This document shows, one piece after another, positions 7,491 through 15,078 of a DNA stretch of 23,686 nucleotides. The stretch covers positions 1 to 23,686 of the forward strand of contig JADZBJ010000460.1 in assembly GCA_020852155.1 (NCBI GenBank), read 5' to 3'. This DNA is from Saprospiraceae bacterium. GTDB taxonomy: Bacteria > Bacteroidota > Bacteroidia > Chitinophagales > Saprospiraceae. Below the pieces are notes generated by a model, which was not told the DNA's origin, did not search any database, and saw only the letters and a list, made by a program, of their open reading frames with translations. The position numbers and the translations under genes were made by a program. Every line of letters starts with the position of its first letter. Within the stretch, counting starts at the first letter, position 1.

Positions 7491-8576
7491 ATGACGCAAG
7501 CCATTCTATTACTCGAAGACGGTACCGTTTTTCGAGGTCTCGCCGCCGGCAAAATCGGCACCACCACAGGGGAAATTTGTTTCAACACAGGTATGACCGG
7601 GTATCAGGAAATTTTTACCGACCCATCCTACACCGGACAAGTCCTCGTCGCAACGAATGTACACATCGGCAACTACGGTATTAAAAACACCGAAGTGGAA
7701 AGTGACAGCATCAAGATTGCCGGTTTTGTTTGTCGCAATTTTAATGAATTATTCAGCCGCCAATTAGCCGACCAAAGTATTCAGGCTTACTTTGAAGCCG
7801 AAGGGCTGGTGGCTATTCACGGCGTGGATACACGGGCAATTGTCCAGCACATCCGCGAACGCGGCGCTATGAACTGTATTATTTCTTCTGAAACCGACGA
7901 TATCGAGGCGCTCAAAAAGCAGTTGGCAGCAACGCCGGGTATGGCCGGGCTGGAACTGAGCAGCATCGTGACGACGCCTGAACCCTACATGATCGGCCGT
8001 GAAGATGCGCGTTTCAGGGTAGCCGTCATGGATTTTGGCGTGAAGAAAAATATCCTGCGCTGTTTTGATGACCGCGATTGTTTACTGAAAGTTTTTCCGG
8101 CCAAAACGCCGTTTTCAGAAGTCAGCGCCTGGAATCCCAACGGGTTTTTCCTGTCAAACGGCCCCGGCGATCCGGCTTCCATGCCTTATGCCGTCGAACT
8201 GGCCCGCCAAATGCTCGATACCGGAAAGCCCTTGTTTGGCATTTGCCTGGGGCAACAAATTCTGGCTCAGGCCGCAGGTTTGCCAACTTATAAATTGCAC
8301 CACGGTCACCGAGGCATCAACCATCCGGTCAAGAACCTGCTGACCGGCCGCGGCGAAATCACGAGCCAGAACCACGGATTTGGCGTGCTGGAAGAAGCCG
8401 TTTATGATTCGCCTTCGATTGTTGAAGCAACGCATATCAACCTGAATGACCAGACTGTTGAAGGCATCCGACTGAAAAACGCTCCGGCCTTTTCGGTTCA
8501 GTATCACCCCGAAGCCAGTCCCGGCCCACACGACGCCCGTTATTTGTTCGATGATTTTATCGGAATGATGTCCTGA
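7491..8576 (+). CDS. carA: Carbamoyl-phosphate synthase small subunit
   Basis: CarA is the glutamine amidotransferase subunit of carbamoyl-phosphate synthase. It releases ammonia from glutamine for CarB, feeding pyrimidine and arginine synthesis in the cytoplasm. The 361 residues match the family length. The N-terminal CPSase_sm_chain domain (1-150) has the characteristic GEICFNTGMTGYQE (27-40). The C-terminal class I amidotransferase domain has the nucleophile Cys252 in GICLGQQ (250-256), His339 and Glu341 in QYHPEAS, and the HRGINHPV motif at 273-280. The full triad is present. The start ATG fits the family's usual N-terminus. carB, often adjacent, is not in the window. The gene heads a run of four plus-strand genes with gaps of 3-10 bases. 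Confidence 0.97.
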   Translation: MTQAILLLEDGTVFRGLAAGKIGTTTGEICFNTGMTGYQEIFTDPSYTGQVLVATNVHIGNYGIKNTEVESDSIKIAGFVCRNFNELFSRQLADQSIQAYFEAEGLVAIHGVDTRAIVQHIRERGAMNCIISSETDDIEALKKQLAATPGMAGLELSSIVTTPEPYMIGREDARFRVAVMDFGVKKNILRCFDDRDCLLKVFPAKTPFSEVSAWNPNGFFLSNGPGDPASMPYAVELARQMLDTGKPLFGICLGQQILAQAAGLPTYKLHHGHRGINHPVKNLLTGRGEITSQNHGFGVLEEAVYDSPSIVEATHINLNDQTVEGIRLKNAPAFSVQYHPEASPGPHDARYLFDDFIGMMS

Positions 8577-8586
8577 AACCATAGCC

Positions 8587-9576
8587 ATGTTATCCTTATT
8601 TCGTTCCAGCCGTTTCACCGTCGCATTTTTAATTGCGCTCTACCTTTTGCTGACGCATGCGACGGCCTTATTCGGGCTGGCCATGCCGGATGCAACAGAA
8701 ACCAGCAAAGGCAGCACCATGCTGTATCGCGCGTTGTTTGGCCATATTGAACAGCCTTTTTACAGCGCATTAGCCGCCTATATGCTGGTGTTCATCCAGG
8801 CAATCATGGTGAATATTCTGGCGGACCGTTATCGTTTGCTCGGCGAACGCAACTGGCTGCCGGGCATGGCTTATGCACTGGTCGCGTCATCGTTGCCGGA
8901 GTTTTTGTTTCTAAGTCCGGCGCTGGTAGCGGCTACTTTTATTACGATTTCATTGATGCGTATTTTCAGTGCCTATAAGTTGCCCAAAGCGGCGGCGGCA
9001 CTGTTTGATGCAGGCTTCTGGATTGTTGCTGCCAGTTTGTTCTATCCTCCGGCGGCATGGCTGATTCCGGCGGCTTATATTGGTTTGAGTATCGTACGTT
9101 CGTTCAAAGCCGGCGAGCAGATACTTTTCCTGATTGGGTTAATTGTCCCCTACTTTTTGGCATGGGTGGTTTGTTTTTGGCTGGATTTGGGCAGCGTATT
9201 CAGGGCTGAACAATGGAACGGACTATGGGGCTTTTATCATTTTTCGCCCGATTTATCCGGTACAACCTTGTATAAATGGGGCATTCTGGCGGTGTTGTTG
9301 TTGATTGTTTTGTTCAATTTTGCAGGCATTTCAGGTCGAAAAAGTATTGATTTGCAAAAATTTAATGCCGTATTCAATGCGTTTTTGGTCATGGGCTTTC
9401 TGTCTGTATTTTTTCAGAACGACCCATCCCGCACGCATTTTCAACTGATTAATGCGCCCGTCGGTATTTTTCTGGCCTTGTCGTTGTTCGGTATGCGCAA
9501 CCGGGGATTGGCCGAAGCCTTTCACTTCATTATTTTGCTGGTCATTCTGGCAGTACAACTAAGCTGCCTGAGTTAG
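8587..9576 (+). CDS. Multi-pass membrane protein, DUF6427-like
   Basis: The 329 residues are strongly hydrophobic, with about nine to ten predicted membrane helices beginning directly after the short MLSLFRSSR start. The order of features (RSSR start, NILADRYRLL loop, LPEFLFLSPALVAATF, IFSAYK, FDAGFWIVAASLFYPPA) fits the Bacteroidota family DUF6427 as I remember it. The function of that family is unknown and no catalytic motif is visible. The gene starts 10 bases after the carA stop and ends 3 bases before the next start, so it is probably translated from a shared transcript. Family assignment is from memory of the pattern, not a search. Confidence 0.8.
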   Translation: MLSLFRSSRFTVAFLIALYLLLTHATALFGLAMPDATETSKGSTMLYRALFGHIEQPFYSALAAYMLVFIQAIMVNILADRYRLLGERNWLPGMAYALVASSLPEFLFLSPALVAATFITISLMRIFSAYKLPKAAAALFDAGFWIVAASLFYPPAAWLIPAAYIGLSIVRSFKAGEQILFLIGLIVPYFLAWVVCFWLDLGSVFRAEQWNGLWGFYHFSPDLSGTTLYKWGILAVLLLIVLFNFAGISGRKSIDLQKFNAVFNAFLVMGFLSVFFQNDPSRTHFQLINAPVGIFLALSLFGMRNRGLAEAFHFIILLVILAVQLSCLS

Positions 9577-9579
9577 CGT

Positions 9580-10335
9580 ATGCTCATTCATTTTGAATAT
9601 CACGAAAAACAGTACTCCGCTGATTTATCCGGCGGACATGATCTGTCCATGCGCTTGCGCGAGGGCTTGGAAAATGCCAACTGCTTTTGGGCGCCGCCAG
9701 TTCAGTACGAAGCCGTCAGGGCCGGCGAATTTGTCGGCAGCACGGCCGAAGGCGGGCCGGTGAATTTTTTCAATGTTCGCTTTAATCCTCACGGTAACGG
9801 CACGCACACCGAGTGCGTAGGGCATATTGCAAAAGAGCGTTTTGTACTGCCGGAATGCCTGCGGCAAACGCATTTTCTGGCTAAATTGGTGAGCGTTTAC
9901 CCTCAAAAAATGGAAGATGGCGACAGGGTTATTCTGCGCGAACAATTAGAAGCACTGCTTTCGCCCGGCGAATGTCAGGCTCTGATTATCCGAACGTTGC
10001 CGAATGACGATCTTAAACAAACCCGACAATATTCAGGAGCCAATCCGCCTTATTTACATGCCGACGCTGCCGCCTGGATGGTTGAATGCGGCATCGAACA
10101 TTTGTTGCTGGATTTACCTTCTGTTGATCGGGAAGAAGACGGCGGGGCGCTGGCTGCGCATCGCGCATTTTGGCAATACCCGCATGCCGTACGTCGGCAG
10201 GCTACGATTACCGAACTGATTTATGCGCCCGACCATGTGAAAGACGGTTTGTACCTGCTCAACCTGCAAACTGCCTCGTTTGATCTGGATGCCAGCCCTT
10301 CCAAACCGGTTATATATCCGCTTCTGCCTCGATAA
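9580..10335 (+). CDS. Cyclase family protein (kynurenine formamidase-like)
   Basis: The 251-residue protein belongs to the PF04199 cyclase family, metal-dependent hydrolases including bacterial kynurenine formamidase KynB and isatin hydrolase. The key evidence is the metal-site motif HGNGTHTECVGH (71-82), corresponding to the family's HxGTHxDxxxH with Glu78 in the usual Asp position and one extra residue before GTH. A DLPSVDREEDGG segment follows near 178-189, where the family places further active-site residues, and a conserved His-Arg (AAHRAFW) comes after it. No signal peptide is present. The start is 3 bases after the preceding stop. No other tryptophan catabolism gene is nearby, so the substrate is not assigned. 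Confidence 0.85.
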   Translation: MLIHFEYHEKQYSADLSGGHDLSMRLREGLENANCFWAPPVQYEAVRAGEFVGSTAEGGPVNFFNVRFNPHGNGTHTECVGHIAKERFVLPECLRQTHFLAKLVSVYPQKMEDGDRVILREQLEALLSPGECQALIIRTLPNDDLKQTRQYSGANPPYLHADAAAWMVECGIEHLLLDLPSVDREEDGGALAAHRAFWQYPHAVRRQATITELIYAPDHVKDGLYLLNLQTASFDLDASPSKPVIYPLLPR

Positions 10336-10344
10336 ACTTGCTGT

Positions 10345-11094
10345 ATGAAAGTTCTTATCATCGAAGACGAAATTCCTGCCGCCCGCCAGTTGATCAAACT
10401 GCTGAATGCCGCTCGCCCGACATGGCAAATTGCTGACACCCTCGATTCGGTTCAGGGCGCTATTCGCTGGCTTGGTGAAGCCCCGCCGCCTGACCTGATT
10501 TTTATGGATATTCAACTGGCCGACGGCGTCAGTTTTGATATTTTCAAGTCGGTCGAGGTCAAATCGCCCGTTATTTTTAGTACCGCATACGACCAGTACG
10601 CCATTCAGGCATTTCGCGTCAATGCAATGGATTATCTGTTAAAACCCGTTGATCCTGAACTGCTGGACATAGCCCTTGAAAAAATTGAAAAACGCCAGAT
10701 TTCACCAGCGTCGGCACAAATGGAAGCGCTGATGAAATACTTAGGCAAAAGCGCTTTTAAAGATCGTTTTTTGGTGAAAACAGGCCAGACACTTACGCAA
10801 CTCAGCGTTTCGGATATTGCCTTCTTTCACTCGTCAGACGGGCTGACGCAGGCCTGGGTTTTTTCCGGGAAAAAATACTTTATCGAACACCCGCTGGATG
10901 AACTGGAGGCTATGCTTGACCCGAATGAATATTTCCGTGTCAGTCGGAAGTTGCTGGTGCGCTCGAATGCCATTAAGAAAATTCACCTGCACCTGAATAG
11001 CCGCCTGAAACTCGAACTTCAACCTGAAATGCCCGAAGAATGCTTTGTCAGCCGCGAACGGGTGGCCGATTTCAAGGCGTGGTTAGGAGGATGA
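10345..11094 (+). CDS. LytTR-family response regulator
   Basis: The 249-residue protein is a two-component response regulator with a receiver domain (1-120) and a LytTR DNA-binding domain (about 140-245). The receiver has the acidic cluster Glu7-Asp8-Glu9, phosphoacceptor Asp55 in LIFMDIQL, Thr80 in IFSTAYD, and Lys100-Pro101 in YLLKPVD, all conserved. The output domain ends with the typical YFRVSRKLLVRSNAIKKI segment and a GRLKLEL-like strand (SRLKLEL). It should bind promoter repeats when phosphorylated. Its partner kinase, usually a LytS-type membrane protein in this phylum, is not in the window; the nearest membrane protein in the run is not a kinase. It starts 9 bases after the cyclase-family gene and probably shares its transcript. 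Confidence 0.95.
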   Translation: MKVLIIEDEIPAARQLIKLLNAARPTWQIADTLDSVQGAIRWLGEAPPPDLIFMDIQLADGVSFDIFKSVEVKSPVIFSTAYDQYAIQAFRVNAMDYLLKPVDPELLDIALEKIEKRQISPASAQMEALMKYLGKSAFKDRFLVKTGQTLTQLSVSDIAFFHSSDGLTQAWVFSGKKYFIEHPLDELEAMLDPNEYFRVSRKLLVRSNAIKKIHLHLNSRLKLELQPEMPEECFVSRERVADFKAWLGG

Positions 11095-11138
11095 TTGGAT
11101 TGGTTCGATTAAGTCCGATTGATTCGATTATTTCGATT
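11093..11138. repeat. GATTGGATT/GATTCGATT short-word repeat
   Basis: About six imperfect copies of GATT separated by 2-7 bases (GATTGGATTGGTTCGATT, then CCGATTGATTCGATT and TTTCGATT) follow each other. The array begins inside the TGA stop codon of the response regulator gene (11092-11094). No protein or structure is evident. Confidence 0.65.
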
Positions 11139-11162
11139 GTGGGGGCTGATAACGGACATTTT

Positions 11163-11339
11163 TCATTTGTGCGTCTGAATGGTCGTGATGCCAAACTCTT
11201 TTAAATATTCTTTTAAAGGGCCTAAACCCACCTGTTTGCGGCGTTCATCTACGTATTGAATATCTTCAACGGGGTATAATTCCAGGTTATATGCCCAAAA
11301 ACCAACAGCGCCATGTACCAACCAGGGTACATGGCGCTG
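11163..11339 (-). pseudogene. Possible gene remnant or small gene without ATG
   Basis: Between two TGA codons on the minus strand lies a 58-codon open frame whose translation looks protein-like. It includes AVGFWAYNLELYPVEDIQYV followed by DERRKQVGLGPLKEYLKEFG and ends ITTIQTHK. There is no ATG; a TTG at 11319-11321 would give about 52 residues. The 5' part coincides with a strong hairpin. The composition (aromatic, charged, helix-like end) argues against chance translation, but no family is recognised. It could be the 3' remnant of a deleted gene or a short non-ATG gene. Confidence 0.3.
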
Positions 11340-11340
11340 T
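11305..11340 (-). terminator. 15-bp perfect hairpin downstream of the DUF486 gene
   Basis: ACAGCGCCATGTACC (11305-11319) is the exact reverse complement of GGTACATGGCGCTGT (11326-11340), with a 6-nt loop. On the minus strand the stem is followed by TTGG then TTTTT, 27 bases after the DUF486 stop, consistent with a terminator. A weaker hairpin (ACCAC 11352-11356, GTGGT 11362-11366) followed by TTATTT on the plus strand may serve the opposite direction. Confidence 0.65.
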
Positions 11341-11366
11341 CACTTACAATCACCACACGAGGTGGT

Positions 11367-11732
11367 TTATTTCCTTATAAAATACACAGCGAGAACGATC
11401 AGGGCGAAACCCACAAAATGGTTCCACTTGAGCGGTTCGTTTTTGAAAAAAACGAGGGTAAACACCGTGAAAACAAGCAGTGTAATCACTTCCTGAATCA
11501 CTTTTAACTGCACCAGCGTAAACGGACCGCCATTGCCCTGAAAACCCAGTTTGTTGGCGGGCACCATCAGGCAATATTCGAGAAACGCAATGAGCCAACT
11601 GGCGATAACCAACCCCCACAAGCCTGTTTTTTGAAAAAACGGCAGGTGTTGAAATTTCAGGTGACCATACCAGGCAAATGTCATGAAAACATTCGACAAG
11701 ACCAGCAGCGCGATCGTATAAACTCCCTGCAT
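11367..11732 (-). CDS. DUF486 (DMT-superfamily) small membrane protein
   Basis: The 121 residues contain four predicted membrane helices and match the DUF486 pattern: LSNVFMTFAWYGHLK near the N-terminus, SWLIAFLEYCLMVPANKLG in the middle, and QLKVIQEVITLLVF then EPLKWNHFVGFALI near the end. This family is placed in the drug/metabolite transporter superfamily; substrate and function are unknown. The ATG at 11732 is chosen; a GTG two codons upstream (11738) is possible. The start lies about 11 bases after the infB stop, so it probably follows infB on one transcript and is ended by the hairpin downstream. Confidence 0.9.
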   Translation of the reverse strand: MQGVYTIALLVLSNVFMTFAWYGHLKFQHLPFFQKTGLWGLVIASWLIAFLEYCLMVPANKLGFQGNGGPFTLVQLKVIQEVITLLVFTVFTLVFFKNEPLKWNHFVGFALIVLAVYFIRK

Positions 11733-11743
11733 TGACACGGCAA

Positions 11744-14700
11744 TTACAGCTTCGCTTTTACCTCGTTGATGGTGTACGATTCAACCACGTCACCGGGTTT
11801 GATGTCGTTGAAGTTTTTGATCGTCAAGCCGCATTCAAGGCCAGTTTTGACCTCTTTTGCGTCTTCCTTAAAGCGTTTGAGCGAAGCCAGTTCGGCGTGT
11901 TGGTTGGCATTGGCCGGATAGACCACGATACCGTCGCGCACCACACGGATGTAGTGGTTACGGCTGATTTTACCTTCCTGAACGATACAACCTGCCACGG
12001 TGCCGACTTTCGAGATTTTGTACACCTCGCGGATTTCCACCTGACCCATGATTTCTTCTTCCTTGGTCGGCTCCAACATGCCCTCGATAGCCGCCTTGAT
12101 TTCCTCGATGGCTTCGTAGATGATGGAGTACATTTTGATTTCGACCCCTTCGCGCTCTGCCAGTTTGCGGGCAGTGATAGAAGGACGAACCTGGAAGCCG
12201 ATGATGATGGCGTCAGAAGCGGAAGCCAGCATGACGTCGGAGTCAACGATTTGACCGACAGCCTTGTGGATAACAGATACCTGTACTTTTTCGATAGAGA
12301 GTTTGATCAACGAATCGCTCAATGCCTCTACTGAACCGTCCACGTCGCCCTTAACGATGACTTTGAGCTCCTTGAAGGTACCCAATGCCAGACGACGACC
12401 GATTTCTTCGAGCGAAATACGCTTGTTGGCGCGTGTGGATTGTTCGCGGATAATCTGTGCGCGCTTGGAGGCGATTTCCTTGGCTTCGGCGTCGGAAGCG
12501 GCCTCTTTGATTTTTTCACCGGCTTGTGGTGCGCCCGGAAGACCGAGTACCATCACCGGTTGAGCCGGACCTGCGCTTTTTACCTTTTTACCGAGTTCGT
12601 TGAACAAGGCTTTGACACGACCTGCGTGTTCGCCGGCAATGATCGGGTCGCCGATATTGATCGTACCGTTTTCGATCAGGACTTTGGACACATAGCCCAG
12701 GCCTTTTTCGAGCGATGCTTCGAGTACAGTACCGACGGCGCGGCGTTTCGGGTTTGCTTTGAGTTCGAGTAATTCGGCCTCCAGCAATACCTTTTCAAGC
12801 AATTTATCAATATTCAGACCTTTTTTGGCTGAAATATCCTGGCTTTGATATTTACCGCCCCATTCCTCGACGAGGATGTTCATTTGGGCGAGTTCGTTTT
12901 TGATACGTTCCGGGTCGGCGCCTGCCTTATCAATTTTGTTGATCGCGAATACGATCGGAACACCCGCTGCCTGCGCGTGGCTGATCGCCTCGCGGGTTTG
13001 CGGCATGATGTTGTCGTCGGCAGCGATCACGATGATGGCAATGTCCGTCACCTTGGCGCCACGTGCACGCATGGCCGTAAAGGCTTCGTGACCCGGCGTA
13101 TCGAGGAAGGTGATTTTGTCAACTTTATTGGGCGCTTCCACCTCGTATGCACCGATGTGCTGTGTGATACCGCCGGCTTCGCCTGCGGCTACATTGGCGC
13201 TACGGATATGGTCGAGCAGCGACGTTTTACCGTGGTCAACGTGACCCATGACGGTAACAATCGGCTGGCGAGGTGTCAGGTCGGCGGGATCATCGGCCTC
13301 TTCTTCGACCACTTCCAGTTGTTCTTCGGCAGAAATGAATTTCACTTCATAGCCAAATTCAGAAGCCACGACTTCGATGATTTCGGCATCCATGCGCTGG
13401 TTGATGGAGACGAATATGCCCAGCGTCATGCAAGCCTTGATAATGTCTGAAGGCTTGACGTTCATCAGCGATGCCAGATCGGATACCGCGATGAACTCTG
13501 TAACTTGTAATATTTTGTCGCTGTCGCTTTGCGCTTGTTCGGCCATTTCGGCGCGTTCGCGCATGTTGTCGCGTTTGTCGCGGCGAATTTTTTGACGTTT
13601 GCGGCTTGCACTGGCGCCCATACGGGCCATGGTCTGACGGATTTGATCTTCGATCTGTTTTTGCGACACCTCTTTTGGAGCGTCAGCACGACCGCGACCT
13701 TTTTTCTCGCCCTGATTATTGACCATCTGGTTTTGGAGCGACTCGGCCGTCACGGGCTGAGAGCTCACTACCTTGCGCTTGCGCTTATGGCGATCGGCAT
13801 TATTTCCGCCGCCGCCTTGATTTTGTTGTCCGCTGCCGCCTTGTCCACCTTGCGGGGTACCGCTGCGTTGGCCGCCTTGAGGTGATCCGCCAGTGCGTTG
13901 CTGACCGCCGCCGCCTTGTCCACCGCGGTTATTACCTTGTTGACCGCCGCCGCGCTGATGTCCGCCGCGATTATCGCGACGATCATTGCTTTGGCCTGTA
14001 TTGGCTGGCTTGGGTGGCGCCAGGTTGATTTTGCCCATGATTTTGAGTCCGCGCAAGTTGGGCGACTCAGCACGGTAATACTCAGATTCTGGCGCTGGGG
14101 CATCTGTGGCTCCACCGGCTACGCCACCAGGAATTGGCTCGGTTGCGGGTTTGGTCACCTCGGCTGCCGGTGCAGGTTTTTCCTTGGCGGGTTGTGGATC
14201 CGGTGCAGGAGTCGGTTTTTCCGGTTCTGGCTTGACCGCTTCTACAGGCGCTGGTTTAGGCTCCTGTTTAGGTTCGGGCTTAGGCTCCGGTTTGGCTTCC
14301 TTTTTAGGAGGCGTATTGAATTTTTCAAGGTCAATGCGACCCAGAATTTTTGGTTTGGGAAGTTCGCGTTTAGGCGGTTCTTCCTGTACAGGTGCTGTTT
14401 CCTGAACATCTACCTGTTTGGGTTCAGCAGGCGCTTGAACGGGTTCGGCTGGTTTGGGGGCGTTTTCACGAGGTGAAAGCAGCGACGGGCGAGGTGCTGG
14501 AGCAGGCGCAGGTGTTTCGGGCGTGCCTGTAGTGGCAGGCGCGTCTTTTTTCAATACCGGACGAGCCAGTTTGTCTGCCTCCTGTTTGATAGCAAGGTCT
14601 TTCTGGAATTCCTTTTTGAGGACATCCAGCATTTCGTCGGTAATATCTGCTGTCGCTTTGTTTTCGACTTCGTTGAAACCGCGATGATGCAGGGTTTCGA

Positions 14701-14758
14701 CGATGGTATGCAGACCAACGTTAAATTCTTTTGCTACCTTGATAAGTTTAATTGCCAT
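11744..14758 (-). CDS. infB: Translation initiation factor IF-2
   Basis: IF-2 is the GTPase that places initiator tRNA on the 30S subunit and promotes 50S joining. The 1004 residues begin with an IF2_N domain (MAIKLIKVAKEFNVG, 1-55). A long disordered region follows: Pro/Glu/Lys-rich with KPEP repeats (about 135-205), then Gly/Gln/Arg-rich with RGG motifs (about 258-320). A second IF2_N-like segment lies near 420-475. The G domain has G1 GHVDHGKT (505-512), DTPGH (553-557) and NKID (607-610), followed by the beta-barrel, IF2 and C-terminal domains ending GDVVESYTINEVKAKL. The frame stays open 45 codons upstream to 14893, but the family N-terminus fixes the start at 14758. It lies downstream of nusA as usual, though with its own upstream region. 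Confidence 0.98.
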   Translation of the reverse strand: MAIKLIKVAKEFNVGLHTIVETLHHRGFNEVENKATADITDEMLDVLKKEFQKDLAIKQEADKLARPVLKKDAPATTGTPETPAPAPAPRPSLLSPRENAPKPAEPVQAPAEPKQVDVQETAPVQEEPPKRELPKPKILGRIDLEKFNTPPKKEAKPEPKPEPKQEPKPAPVEAVKPEPEKPTPAPDPQPAKEKPAPAAEVTKPATEPIPGGVAGGATDAPAPESEYYRAESPNLRGLKIMGKINLAPPKPANTGQSNDRRDNRGGHQRGGGQQGNNRGGQGGGGQQRTGGSPQGGQRSGTPQGGQGGSGQQNQGGGGNNADRHKRKRKVVSSQPVTAESLQNQMVNNQGEKKGRGRADAPKEVSQKQIEDQIRQTMARMGASASRKRQKIRRDKRDNMRERAEMAEQAQSDSDKILQVTEFIAVSDLASLMNVKPSDIIKACMTLGIFVSINQRMDAEIIEVVASEFGYEVKFISAEEQLEVVEEEADDPADLTPRQPIVTVMGHVDHGKTSLLDHIRSANVAAGEAGGITQHIGAYEVEAPNKVDKITFLDTPGHEAFTAMRARGAKVTDIAIIVIAADDNIMPQTREAISHAQAAGVPIVFAINKIDKAGADPERIKNELAQMNILVEEWGGKYQSQDISAKKGLNIDKLLEKVLLEAELLELKANPKRRAVGTVLEASLEKGLGYVSKVLIENGTINIGDPIIAGEHAGRVKALFNELGKKVKSAGPAQPVMVLGLPGAPQAGEKIKEAASDAEAKEIASKRAQIIREQSTRANKRISLEEIGRRLALGTFKELKVIVKGDVDGSVEALSDSLIKLSIEKVQVSVIHKAVGQIVDSDVMLASASDAIIIGFQVRPSITARKLAEREGVEIKMYSIIYEAIEEIKAAIEGMLEPTKEEEIMGQVEIREVYKISKVGTVAGCIVQEGKISRNHYIRVVRDGIVVYPANANQHAELASLKRFKEDAKEVKTGLECGLTIKNFNDIKPGDVVESYTINEVKAKL

Positions 14759-15078
14759 GCAGTGATTTCCTGCTTTAGATAAAGTTGGACGCCTTGAAAG
14801 CCTCCAGGGTAAATTCAAAAAGTGTTGGTTTCGAGGCCCGTCGTGGGCCAAAAGGTATCGTTTTAGAAGGCCTGAAAAGTTTAATGAAGGCAATCCGGAG
14901 ATCGCCGGGAAATCAGATTCGAAATATTTGCGGCATTACAGACCGTTCAATCTTGAAAAACGATGTGTAATGCCGCGCAAAGATACATTTTACTCTTCAA
15001 AAAACGCTCTGAACAGGTCAAATGAAAAGCAAAATCACGCTATTTAGACTTGAAACATGCTCACAGGCATGGACAGGT
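14759..15078. promoter_or_regulatory. infB upstream region: leader and hairpins
   Basis: The 320 bases between nusA and infB hold no gene. A minus-strand -7-like box (14978-14985) would start an infB mRNA with a leader of roughly 210 nt. Two inverted repeats fall in that leader. GCGGCATTACA (14930-14940) pairs exactly with TGTAATGCCGC (14966-14976), at the expected 5' end. GGCCC (14835-14839) pairs with GGGCC (14845-14849) around a 5-nt loop. No known riboswitch pattern was recognised. Confidence 0.55.
14978..14985 (-). promoter_or_regulatory. Candidate -7 box for infB
   Basis: The minus strand reads TATCTTTG, an exact TAnnTTTG match, followed by CGCGGC. No TTTG box is found 19-21 bases upstream, so the promoter may be weak or use another -33 element. 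It would give infB a transcript independent of nusA. Confidence 0.45.

Noticed and set aside
8154..8618. 154-codon minus-strand frame opposite carA
   Set aside because: Antisense shadow of the carA amidotransferase domain.
14759..14893. 45-codon upstream extension of infB
   Set aside because: The family N-terminus MAIKLIKVAKEFNVG starts at 14758; the extension includes a hairpin and lacks a plausible start.
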